Source of the DNA: Vicinamibacteria bacterium
GTDB lineage: Bacteria; Acidobacteriota; Vicinamibacteria; Vicinamibacterales; UBA2999
NCBI GenBank assembly: GCA_025924295.1
Contig: JAICEG010000351.1
Coordinates: 1-5,517 of the forward strand
Length of the DNA stretch: 5,517 bases
Direction: 5' to 3'
The notes beneath the pieces were generated by a model, which had not been told where the DNA came from, did no database searches, and saw only the letters and a list, made by a program, of their open reading frames with translations. Each line of letters starts with the position of its first letter. Position 1 is the first letter of the stretch. Shown here piece by piece: positions 1 through 5,404 of this stretch. A program made the position numbers and the translations under genes.

Positions 1-1
1 A

Positions 2-295
2 CGGCGCCGCGAGATCGGCATCCGCATGGCGCTTGGCGCTGAACGAATGTCGCTGCTCTGGAATGTGCTGCGGCAAGCGCTCGTTCTGGCGGTCGCCGGT
101 GTGGTGCTCGGTCTTCCGGCGGCGCTGGGCGCTGGCCAACTGATCGAGTCGTTATTGTTCGGCCTGGCCCCCGGAGATCCGGCGACGATCGCCGCCGCGG
201 CCGCTGTACTGGTCGCCGTTGCGGGGCTGGCCGGCTACATACCAGCGATGCGCGCGATGCGCGTCGATCCGGTCATCGCGCTGCGGGATGAGTAG
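2..295 (+). CDS. ABC transporter permease, MacB/FtsX type (C-terminal fragment)
   Basis: This is the 3' end of a gene that begins before the window; about 97 residues are visible and the reading frame is open from base 2. The fragment opens with a REIGIRMALGA segment, which is characteristic of the cytoplasmic coupling region of the FtsX domain in MacB-like permeases. Two hydrophobic stretches follow (about window residues 21-42 and 61-80), fitting the last two transmembrane helices, and the end reads PAMRAMRVDPVIALRDE, the usual C-terminus of these proteins. Such permeases work with an ATPase in the inner membrane, moving lipids or peptides or driving mechanical work on periplasmic partners. 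Acidobacteriota carry very many orphan, often duplicated copies (ADOP family). The substrate cannot be inferred. No ATPase gene follows, so any partner lies upstream or elsewhere. Confidence 0.88.
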   Translation, partial: RRREIGIRMALGAERMSLLWNVLRQALVLAVAGVVLGLPAALGAGQLIESLLFGLAPGDPATIAAAAAVLVAVAGLAGYIPAMRAMRVDPVIALRDE

Positions 296-348
296 GGCGT
301 GCGCAGAGACGACGACTTCGTACGCGAGAGCAGATTTGGTGTGCTCTT

Positions 349-416
349 GAGACCTGAGACGCTTGACCTGAAACCTTTGACCTCGCCTTTGACCTTTGCC
401 TTTTGCCCTTTGACCT
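349..416. repeat. Degenerate tandem array of 7-bp units (consensus TTGACCT)
   Basis: Reading in 7-bp steps from 349 gives related units starting at 349, 356, 363, 370 and 377, a 5-bp break (CGCCT, 384-388), then units at 389, 396, 403 and 410. TTGACCT occurs exactly at 363, 377, 389 and 410; the others are variants such as GAAACCT, TTGCCTT and TTGCCCT. The + strand is strongly pyrimidine-rich in the second half. The array fills much of the gap between the permease and queG. It resembles the short tandemly repeated repetitive (STRR) heptamers described in cyanobacteria. Function is unknown. TTGACC resembles a -35 box, but no well-spaced -10 was found. Confidence 0.7.
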
Positions 417-448
417 TCGGATAACCCCAAGTACGCCAGAATTGCTGC

Positions 449-1492
449 GTGTTGACCCCTGACGCCATCAAGGGAAAAGCGAGTGAACTCGGCTTCGACC
501 TGTGTGGTATCGCCTCAGCAGAGGCGTTCCCCGAGTTGTCGTTTCTCGAGGAGTGGCTGCAGCGAGGTTACGCAGGGCAGATGGCGTGGATGAGCCGCAC
601 GCGCGAACGGCGCGCCGACGTCCGCAACGTCGTGCCGGGCGCCCGCAGCGTCATCGTCACCGGGACTCTCTACAACACGAATCGGCCGTACGGCGACGAG
701 CAGCCGTCGGATGTCGCCCGACTATCACGCTACGCCTGGGGCGACGACTATCACCACGTCATCAAGTCGCGGCTCGACGATCTGCTCGAGTGGATGCATA
801 CGACCAGCGATCGACCCTTCGAGGGACGGGCCTACGTCGATACCGGTCCCGTGCAGGAGCGGGTCTACGCGCAATATGCCGGCCTCGGATGGATCGGCAA
901 GAACACCTGCCTGATCAATCGGGAGGTCGGGTCGTGGCTGTTTCTCGGTGAGATCATCTGCACGCTGCCGCTGGCGCCGGACGAACAGGGACTGGAGCAA
1001 TGCGGTAGTTGCACGCGATGTCTCGAGGCGTGCCCAACGGGGGCGCTGGTCGAGCCAGCCGTGCTCGACTCGAACCGGTGCCTGTCGTATCTGACCATCG
1101 AGCTGCGCTCGTCGATTCCCGAGGAACATCGCTCGTCGATGGGCGGGCACGTCTACGGCTGCGATATCTGCCAGGAAGTCTGTCCCTACAATCAGCCCGC
1201 GCCGTCGTCGAGCGACGCGCCATGGCAGCCGCGCGCCGGGCTCGACCTGCCTCGCCTCGTCGATCTCTGGCGCGTCCCCGATGCCGACCTGCGCGCGCTG
1301 CTGAAGGGAAGTGCGATGACGCGCGCAAAGCTCGTCGGGCTCAGGCGCAATCTTGCCGTCGCGATCGGGAACGAGGGCGACCCCGACTCTCTTGCCGCAC
1401 TGCAGGAGCCCGCCGCCGATCGCCCGTCCATCAGCGATCCACTGGTGCAGGAACACATCACCTGGGCCATGGAGCAGGCGCGGAAGACGTAG
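449..1492 (+). CDS. queG: Epoxyqueuosine reductase QueG
   Basis: QueG is a cytoplasmic, cobalamin-dependent iron-sulfur enzyme that reduces epoxyqueuosine to queuosine in the wobble position of GUN-anticodon tRNAs, the last step of queuosine synthesis. The 347-residue length is typical. The N-terminal half carries the cobalamin-binding region, including the YVDTGPVQER motif (130-139), whose Asp131 matches the proposed proton donor of characterised QueG, and GLGWIGKNT (145-153). Two [4Fe-4S] clusters are indicated by Cys185, 188, 191 and 195 (CGSCTRCLEACPTGA), Cys211, and Cys238, 241 and 245 (CDICQEVCPYN). The C-terminal part (about 280-347), with RRNLAVAIGN, looks like the HEAT-like tRNA-binding segment. 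The frame is closed by TAA at 422-424, so GTG 449 is the first possible start; TTG 452 is an alternative. No good Shine-Dalgarno is visible. No other queuosine gene is adjacent. Confidence 0.95.
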   Translation: MLTPDAIKGKASELGFDLCGIASAEAFPELSFLEEWLQRGYAGQMAWMSRTRERRADVRNVVPGARSVIVTGTLYNTNRPYGDEQPSDVARLSRYAWGDDYHHVIKSRLDDLLEWMHTTSDRPFEGRAYVDTGPVQERVYAQYAGLGWIGKNTCLINREVGSWLFLGEIICTLPLAPDEQGLEQCGSCTRCLEACPTGALVEPAVLDSNRCLSYLTIELRSSIPEEHRSSMGGHVYGCDICQEVCPYNQPAPSSSDAPWQPRAGLDLPRLVDLWRVPDADLRALLKGSAMTRAKLVGLRRNLAVAIGNEGDPDSLAALQEPAADRPSISDPLVQEHITWAMEQARKT

Positions 1493-1518
1493 GGCGGGTC
1501 CTGTTCTTCCCACCCGCC
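1493..1518 (+). terminator. Hairpin directly after queG, possible terminator without T-tract
   Basis: GGCGGGT (1493-1499) and ACCCGCC (1512-1518) form a perfect 7-bp GC-rich stem with a 12-nt loop, starting at the base after the queG stop codon. A G-T pair (1492/1519) can extend it. No run of T follows, so it is not a canonical intrinsic terminator. It may protect the 3' end or help Rho-dependent termination. Its position between queG and a new transcription unit supports a boundary role. Confidence 0.4.
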
Positions 1519-1542
1519 TCACCCAGGCGACCGGCCACGCGT

Positions 1543-1548
1543 TATCAT
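1543..1548 (+). promoter_or_regulatory. Possible -10 element upstream of the DUF6152 gene
   Basis: TATCAT matches the sigma-70 -10 consensus at five of six bases and lies 25 nt before the ATG at 1574. The TATAAT upstream of the 5434 gene has nearly the same spacing to its start (23 nt). No convincing -35 box is seen 16-18 bp upstream, so the call rests on the -10 and its position after the queG hairpin. Confidence 0.35.
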
Positions 1549-1563
1549 CACCGCGACACTTTT

Positions 1564-1568
1564 GGAGG
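1564..1568 (+). promoter_or_regulatory. Shine-Dalgarno GGAGG that fixes the DUF6152 start
   Basis: GGAGG lies 5 nt before ATG 1574, ideal spacing. It overlaps the upstream in-frame TTG at 1562, so the longer reading from 1562 can be dismissed. Confidence 0.85.
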
Positions 1569-1573
1569 AACAC

Positions 1574-1984
1574 ATGACCGGACGCACAGGAATGTTGTCC
1601 CTCGCCGTTGTGATCGCCGTGCTCGCTCCGGTATTCGCGCATCATTCGTTTGCCGTCTACGACCACACGAGAACGCTCACGCTGAGCGGCACGGTGACCC
1701 GCTTCCAGTGGACCAATCCTCACGGGTTCATCGAGATGGACGTCACGCAGAGTGACGGCACGGTCAAGCATTTCAGCATCGAGTTGACGAGCATCAACAT
1801 GATGCAGCGCGTCGGCTGGCGGTCGAACATGATCAAGGCCGGCGACAAAGTACAGGTCGTCATGGCGCCGCTGCTGAGCGGCGAGCCCGTCGGTCTCGGG
1901 CTCGAAGTGGTGCTTGCCGACGGCAAGACGATGGCTCTGCCCGTCCCGAACATCGGCAGCTTCAAGCGGACCACACAGGAGTAG
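1574..1984 (+). CDS. DUF6152 family secreted protein
   Basis: A 136-residue exported protein of uncharacterised family DUF6152. Residues 1-22 form a signal peptide (basic start, hydrophobic 8-20, VFA at -3 to -1), with predicted cleavage before His23. The mature protein would begin HHSFAVYD, followed by the family pattern TLSGTVTRFQWTNPHGFIEMDV (split here as TLSGTVTRF, 36-44, and QWTNPHGF, 45-52). The remainder looks beta-rich, and a GDKVQVVMAPL segment (90-100) is typical. Placing a histidine at the mature N-terminus with a conserved His50 in NPH suggests a metal-binding, perhaps copper, site; this is inference and no function is established. The gene lies 3 bp before the next one, which argues for co-translation and a shared periplasmic role. 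The start is set by the Shine-Dalgarno at 1564-1568. Confidence 0.85.
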   Translation: MTGRTGMLSLAVVIAVLAPVFAHHSFAVYDHTRTLTLSGTVTRFQWTNPHGFIEMDVTQSDGTVKHFSIELTSINMMQRVGWRSNMIKAGDKVQVVMAPLLSGEPVGLGLEVVLADGKTMALPVPNIGSFKRTTQE

Positions 1985-1987
1985 GCG

Positions 1988-2758
1988 ATGCGTGCGCACA
2001 GACTGTTGCTGGTCGCAGCGTCGGCGCTGCTGGTCGTCGCGTCTCACATCATCGCGGCGCAGACGCCGTCGGTTCCGGACATCACCGGTTCGTGGCTCCG
2101 ACAGGGGTTCACCGTCGGCGTGCCGGCCTCCGCGCAGGCAAGTGCACCAAAAGCACCGCCACCGGCAGCGGCGCCGGCGGTCAAGGAACCGTACCGAACG
2201 GAATGGCAGTCACGGCTCAAGGCGATCCGCGAGGCGGACGCCAAGGGACAGCCGCTGGCGAACAACGCCGTCGCGTGCCTGCCCGACGGCATGCCGGGAA
2301 TGATGACAGCGGTCTTTCCGATGGAGATCCTGCAGAGCCGCGGGCAGATCACGATCATCGAAGAGGCCTACACGCAGGTTCGCCGCATCCTGATGGATCG
2401 GCCCCAGAAAGCGCTCGACGACATCGAACCCGGGTTCTATGGCCACTCGGTCGGGCGCTGGGAAGGGGACACGCTCATCGTCGATACGATCGGCATCAAG
2501 GAGAACGTGCGCTACCAGAACGTGCCGCACTCGAAGGAGATGCGCATTCGCGAGCGCATGCGACTGGTGGCGCCCGATATGTTGTGGAACGAGATCACGA
2601 TTGAAGATCCGACTGTGCTCGAGAAGCCATGGACCTTCACGTTCGCCTACCAACGCATGAAGGATTACACGCTGCTCGAGTACATCTGCGAGGACAATCG
2701 GGAATACGCCGACGACCAGGGATTTCAGAAGATTCGCGTCGACCCTGCACAGCGTTAA
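1988..2758 (+). CDS. Secreted protein of an uncharacterised family, partner of DUF6152
   Basis: A 256-residue exported protein with no established function. Residues 1-24 are a signal peptide (RAHR followed by a hydrophobic run to IIAA). A short conserved entry motif DITGSW (31-36) precedes an Ala/Pro-rich, probably flexible linker (about 46-66). The conserved core follows: Cys97 in CLPDGMPGMM, FPMEILQ (110-116), GQITIIEEAYTQVRRILMD (119-137), GHSVGRWEGDTLIVDT (152-167), VPHS (179-182), NEITIEDP (201-208), PWT (214-216) and EYICEDN (231-237). Proteins with this GHS.G.WEGDTLVVDT pattern are very common in Acidobacteriota and sphingomonads, often beside DUF6152 genes, and are annotated only as hypothetical. 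Alternating hydrophobic strands in the core suggest a beta-rich, possibly lipocalin-like fold (inference). AGGAG at 1977-1981 lies 6 nt before the ATG and overlaps the previous gene's end. Confidence 0.82.
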   Translation: MRAHRLLLVAASALLVVASHIIAAQTPSVPDITGSWLRQGFTVGVPASAQASAPKAPPPAAAPAVKEPYRTEWQSRLKAIREADAKGQPLANNAVACLPDGMPGMMTAVFPMEILQSRGQITIIEEAYTQVRRILMDRPQKALDDIEPGFYGHSVGRWEGDTLIVDTIGIKENVRYQNVPHSKEMRIRERMRLVAPDMLWNEITIEDPTVLEKPWTFTFAYQRMKDYTLLEYICEDNREYADDQGFQKIRVDPAQR

Positions 2759-2794
2759 CCGGAACGCGGAGCTTCGACCAGCCCAGGGGGTAAA

Positions 2795-3355
2795 ATGGGG
2801 AGCATGTCCGGCACGGCCCCCATCCTCCTCCTGTCGATGCCCCAGATGGCGGATCCCAACTTTGCGAGAACCGTCGTGCTGATCTGCGACTACACCGCGG
2901 AAGAGGGTGCGTTCGGGCTCGTGGTCAATCGCCAGATGCACGAACCTGCATGCGAGATCGTGCGAACGGAGCCGCCGGTTCGTGTCGATCCCGATCTGAA
3001 ACTATGGATCGGCGGACCGGTCGACCCGCAGAGCACATGGGTGCTGATGGCCGAAGCGCAGGGTCCTGACGACGAGCAGCGTGAGATCGTTCCGGGTCTG
3101 CTGCTGTCCGTGTCGCGGACGCTGACGCTGCAGTTGCTGCAGGAGCCTCCTTCGAGCCGGACGAAGGTCGTGGTCGGGTATGCCGGCTGGCGTCCGGGGC
3201 AGCTCGAGAACGAGATCGCGTCGTCGTCGTGGCTCATGACCCAGGTGGACCCGAGTCTCATTTTCGGCGTGCCGCCCGAGCAGATGTGGGAAGAAGCCAT
3301 TCGCCGTCTCGGGGCCGACCCGGCCAACCTGCAGACGAGTTCCGGAGTGCACTAG
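2795..3355 (+). CDS. YqgE/AlgH family protein (DUF179)
   Basis: A 186-residue protein of the widespread YqgE/AlgH family, whose biochemical role is unresolved; AlgH was linked to alginate regulation in Pseudomonas. It shows the family signatures: MPQMADPNFARTVVLI (15-30), GAFGLVVNR (38-46), GGPV (73-76), the diagnostic GYAGWRPGQLENEI (128-141) and SWL (145-147). No signal peptide or membrane helix is evident, so it is probably cytoplasmic. The start is uncertain. ATG 2795 has AGGGGG 4 nt upstream, whereas ATG 2804 (protein beginning MSGTAPILLL) fits family N-termini equally well and lies 8 nt after a TAAAAT box. The stop codon is followed with no gap by the GTG of the M49 gene, implying translational coupling. 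The ruvX/yqgF partner often found next to yqgE is absent here. Confidence 0.92.
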   Translation: MGSMSGTAPILLLSMPQMADPNFARTVVLICDYTAEEGAFGLVVNRQMHEPACEIVRTEPPVRVDPDLKLWIGGPVDPQSTWVLMAEAQGPDDEQREIVPGLLLSVSRTLTLQLLQEPPSSRTKVVVGYAGWRPGQLENEIASSSWLMTQVDPSLIFGVPPEQMWEEAIRRLGADPANLQTSSGVH

Positions 3356-5092
3356 GTGAGATACACGATTCTTCTGATTGCCGTCATCGGTGTTGGATTC
3401 GCAGCGATGGCTTGCAACCGGGAAACGCCACAACCAGCCGTGCAGACGACAACGCCGACAACCGATCCTGAAACGCAAAAGCTGCAAACGATGGCGGCGC
3501 GCTTTGCGCCCGTCGAGCTGACCGCCGACGTGGCCGCGCTGCCGGACAACGAACGCCAGGCGTTGGCGAAACTCGTCGAGGCTGCCAAGGTGTTCGACGC
3601 GCTCTTCCTTCGCCAGGTCTGGGAAGGCAACGAGGCGATGCTCATCGACCTCGCGCGCGACGACTCGCCACTCGGTCGTGCGCGCCTTCACTACTTCCTG
3701 ATCAACAAGGGGCCATGGTCTCGTCTCGACGAGAACAAGTCGTTCATTGCCGGGGCTCCGGAGAAGCCTGAAGAAGCGAACTTCTATCCAGCGGGTGCGG
3801 CGAAGGCTGACGTCGAAGCGTGGTTCAAGACGCTCGGTTCCGCCGAGCGGACCAGGGCCACCGGGTTCTTCACGACGATCCGGCGTGGTCCAGACGGAAA
3901 GTTCATGGCCGTGCCGTACAGCCTCGAGTATCAGGGCGAGATCGCGCACGTCGCCGATCTCCTGCGCGAGGCGGCAGGTCTCACCAAACAGCCCACGCTC
4001 AAGAACTACCTCGAGAAGCGCGCGGCCAGCCTGTTGAGCAACGACTACTACGACAGCGACGTCGCCTGGATGGAGCTCGACGCGACCATCGAACCGACCA
4101 TCGGCCCGTACGAGGTGTACGAGGACGAGTGGTTCAACTACAAGGCAGCCTTCGAGGCGTTCATCACGCTGCGCGACGATGCCGAGACGCAGAAGCTGGC
4201 GCGGTTCGGATCGGAGCTGCAGGAGATCGAAAACAACCTGCCGATCGATCCGAAGTACCGCAATCCCAAGCTTGGCGCGCTGGCGCCGATTCGCGTCGTC
4301 AACACCGTTTTCTCGTCGGGCGATGCCAATCGCGGCGTGCAGACGGCGGCGTTCAACCTGCCCAACGACGAGCGCGTGATTGCCGAGAAGGGCTCGAAGC
4401 GCGTGATGCTGAAGAACAACCAGGAAGCGAAGTTCCGCATGGTGCTTCAGCCGATCGCCCAGGTGGCGCTGGCGGCAGACGACCGGCAGCACGTCTCCTT
4501 CGATGCGTTCTTCACGCACATCCTGATGCACGAGCTGATGCATGGCCTCGGTCCGCACAACATCAGCGTCGGCGGACGCGCCACCACCGTGCGACAGGAG
4601 TTCAAGGACGCCTACAGCACGATCGAAGAAGCCAAGGCGGACATCTCGGGTCTGTTTGCGCTGCAGTTCCTGGTCAACCAGCAGAAGCTGGACAAGGCGC
4701 TCGACCAGACGATGTACGTCACGTATCTCGCGTCGATGTTCCGGTCGATTCGCTTTGGCATCACTGAAGCGCACGGGCGCGGCGTGGCGATTCAGCTCAA
4801 TTACTTCCTCGACAACGGCGGCGTGACCGTCGCGCAGGGCGGGACGTTTGCCGTCAACCCGGAGCGCATCCGCCAGAACGTCATCGATCTCACGCGCGAC
4901 ATCATGACGATGCAGGCGGTTGGTGACTACAACGCCGGGAAGCAGATGATGGAAAAGCTGGGCGTGGTGCGGCCGCAGGTCCAGGCCGTGCTCGACAAGC
5001 TCACCGGCGTGCCGGTCGACATCGAGCCGCGCTTCGTCACGGCTGAGCGACTGCTATCAACTCCCAACGGCTCAACTTCCAGCTCCCAATAG
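3356..5092 (+). CDS. Lipoprotein zinc metallopeptidase, dipeptidyl-peptidase III (M49) type
   Basis: A 578-residue lipoprotein. Residues 1-20 form a lipoprotein signal with lipobox AAMAC and lipid-attachment Cys20, followed by a Thr/Pro/Gln-rich tether (about 21-40). The body matches peptidase M49, which removes dipeptides from peptide N-termini. Visible M49 landmarks are IGPYEVYEDEWF (249-260) with NYKAAFEAFI (261-270), FNLPNDE (333-339), the zinc motif HELMH (392-396) and EEAKAD (424-429), whose second Glu (425) matches the third zinc ligand. His473 in EAHGRG probably corresponds to the conserved downstream His of human DPP III. The zinc motif is the pentapeptide HEXXH, not the usual hexapeptide HEXXGH, and the chain is shorter than human DPP III (737 residues). 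Zinc ligands are intact, so it may be active, acting on peptides in the periplasm or at the outer membrane. GGAG at 3344-3347, inside yqgE, serves the GTG start. The last ~12 residues are encoded by a 7-bp repeat tract. Confidence 0.88.
   Translation: MRYTILLIAVIGVGFAAMACNRETPQPAVQTTTPTTDPETQKLQTMAARFAPVELTADVAALPDNERQALAKLVEAAKVFDALFLRQVWEGNEAMLIDLARDDSPLGRARLHYFLINKGPWSRLDENKSFIAGAPEKPEEANFYPAGAAKADVEAWFKTLGSAERTRATGFFTTIRRGPDGKFMAVPYSLEYQGEIAHVADLLREAAGLTKQPTLKNYLEKRAASLLSNDYYDSDVAWMELDATIEPTIGPYEVYEDEWFNYKAAFEAFITLRDDAETQKLARFGSELQEIENNLPIDPKYRNPKLGALAPIRVVNTVFSSGDANRGVQTAAFNLPNDERVIAEKGSKRVMLKNNQEAKFRMVLQPIAQVALAADDRQHVSFDAFFTHILMHELMHGLGPHNISVGGRATTVRQEFKDAYSTIEEAKADISGLFALQFLVNQQKLDKALDQTMYVTYLASMFRSIRFGITEAHGRGVAIQLNYFLDNGGVTVAQGGTFAVNPERIRQNVIDLTRDIMTMQAVGDYNAGKQMMEKLGVVRPQVQAVLDKLTGVPVDIEPRFVTAERLLSTPNGSTSSSQ
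5058..5092. repeat. Short CAACTCC-like heptamer repeats across the M49 gene end
   Basis: Units start at 5058 (CAACTCC), 5065 (CAACGGCT, 8 bp), 5073 (CAACTTC) and 5080 (CAGCTCC), then a partial CAA at 5087 running into the TAG stop. The tract encodes the low-complexity Ser/Asn/Thr tail of the M49 lipoprotein (about residues 568-578), so a repeat seems to have supplied or replaced the original C-terminus. Period and degeneracy resemble the 349-416 array, but the unit sequence differs. Confidence 0.5.
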
Positions 5093-5094
5093 CG

Positions 5095-5123
5095 GGTTCG
5101 TAGTGTCCGGCTTCAGCCGAACC
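5095..5123. repeat. Inverted repeat with competing inner hairpin
   Basis: GGTTCG (5095-5100) pairs with CGAACC (5118-5123). A compact alternative, CGGC (5108-5111) with GCCG (5116-5119) closing a TTCA loop, lies inside it and shares bases 5118-5119. It begins 2 bases after the M49 stop codon, where a 3'-end hairpin or terminator would lie, but no T-run follows. Confidence 0.5.
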
Positions 5124-5137
5124 TGTGGCGCTCGAGT

Positions 5138-5159
5138 TGAGCCTCGGCTTCGGGGCTCA
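5138..5159 (+). terminator. Stable 9-bp hairpin, possible terminator or attenuator arm
   Basis: TGAGCCTCG (5138-5146) pairs with CGGGGCTCA (5151-5159) around a GCTT loop, with one G-T pair. It lies 46 bp after the M49 stop codon. No T-tract follows, so intrinsic termination is unproven. Bases 5138-5142 are also part of the 14-bp outer arm of the nested element, so the two foldings exclude each other. Confidence 0.4.
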
Positions 5160-5235
5160 CGGGTCCTGCCGCCGGGTCTCCCCGTCCCGTCCGTCCTCGG
5201 CGCCAATAACACATGTCACGAGGGAGGCACCTCCA

Positions 5236-5263
5236 CCCCAATGCGCAAGCGTGCGCGTTGGGG
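5236..5263. repeat. 11-bp central hairpin
   Basis: CCCCAATGCGC (5236-5246) pairs with GCGCGTTGGGG (5253-5263) over 11 bp (one T-G), closing a 6-nt AAGCGT loop. It is the most stable single hairpin in the window and forms the tip of the nested element. It would form in RNA from either strand. Confidence 0.65.
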
Positions 5264-5350
5264 GCCCCGGGCCTGCGCGGCGGACGGGGAGGCCCCTTCC
5301 GGCGTCACCCGTTCGGACTCGCAACGAGCTGCTCAACTCGAGCGATGCAG

Positions 5351-5398
5351 GGACCAGGACAAGAGGACGGACCAAGGACCGACCCTTTATCAAGGGAC
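5351..5398. repeat. Cluster of six GGAC motifs upstream of the 5434 promoter
   Basis: GGAC starts at 5351, 5357, 5365, 5369, 5376 and 5395 in a purine-rich stretch just upstream of the TATAAT box. CCCTT (5383-5387) and AAGGG (5392-5396) form a 5-bp dyad with a 4-bp spacer, where a -35 box or operator would sit. A regulatory role is possible but only inferred. Confidence 0.35.
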
Positions 5399-5404
5399 CG
5401 GGGC

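Larger units (their letters stand above)
5129..5344. repeat. Nested inverted-repeat element (candidate structured RNA or palindromic mobile element)
   Basis: The outer arms 5129-5142 and 5331-5344 are perfect 14-bp reverse complements (CGCTCGAGTTGAGC) separated by 188 bp. An extra CCTG/CAGG pair (5122-5125 with 5348-5351) extends the helix past a 3-nt mismatch/wobble step. Inside it, ACGGGT (5159-5164) pairs with ACCCGT (5307-5312), CGCC (5170-5173) with GGCG (5301-5304), and 5174-5187 with 5282-5295 over 14 bp including one G-T. The centre is the hairpin 5236-5263. All these helices are nested, as expected of one folded RNA or one large palindromic element. No open reading frame here looks genuine. 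No clear target-site duplication flanks it, and it matches no RNA family I can recognise. Confidence 0.6.

Noticed and set aside
349..416. CRISPR array
   Set aside because: Units are 7 bp and tandem without spacers, and no cas gene is present.
1562..1573. TTG start 12 bp upstream of the DUF6152 ATG
   Set aside because: It would place the start on top of the Shine-Dalgarno; ATG 1574 has ideal spacing and gives a normal signal peptide.
725..2047. Long minus-strand open frame (440 codons) opposite queG and DUF6152
   Set aside because: It is antisense to two confidently identified genes, is rich in Arg/His/Asp as expected for a high-GC shadow frame, and contains no recognisable domain.
3002..4774. 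Minus-strand open frame of 590 codons opposite yqgE and the M49 gene
   Set aside because: It mirrors two well-supported + strand genes. The composition (Arg, Leu, Val, His, Asp rich, no motifs) is typical of the complementary frame of GC-rich coding DNA.
5095..5123. GGTTCG resembling a tRNA T-arm
   Set aside because: The rest of the T-loop consensus, acceptor stem, anticodon arm and CCA-side pairing cannot be found.
5171..5184. Minus-strand GGAGACCCGGC, reminiscent of a cobalamin riboswitch B12 box
   Set aside because: It has one extra base relative to the box, and the other conserved blocks of the cobalamin riboswitch are absent on that strand. No B12 gene lies next to it, apart from B12-dependent queG more than 3.6 kb away.
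5320..5329. CGCAACGAGC, identical to a universal 16S rRNA segment
   Set aside because: A ten-base match with no flanking rRNA sequence; it is explained by the small CTCG/CGAG hairpin.
5122..5351. 6S RNA interpretation of the nested element
   Set aside because: A bubble with a small 3'-side hairpin is superficially similar, but the closing stem is too short, the bubble is far from the centre and no 6S sequence signature is seen. Kept only as an unassigned structured element.
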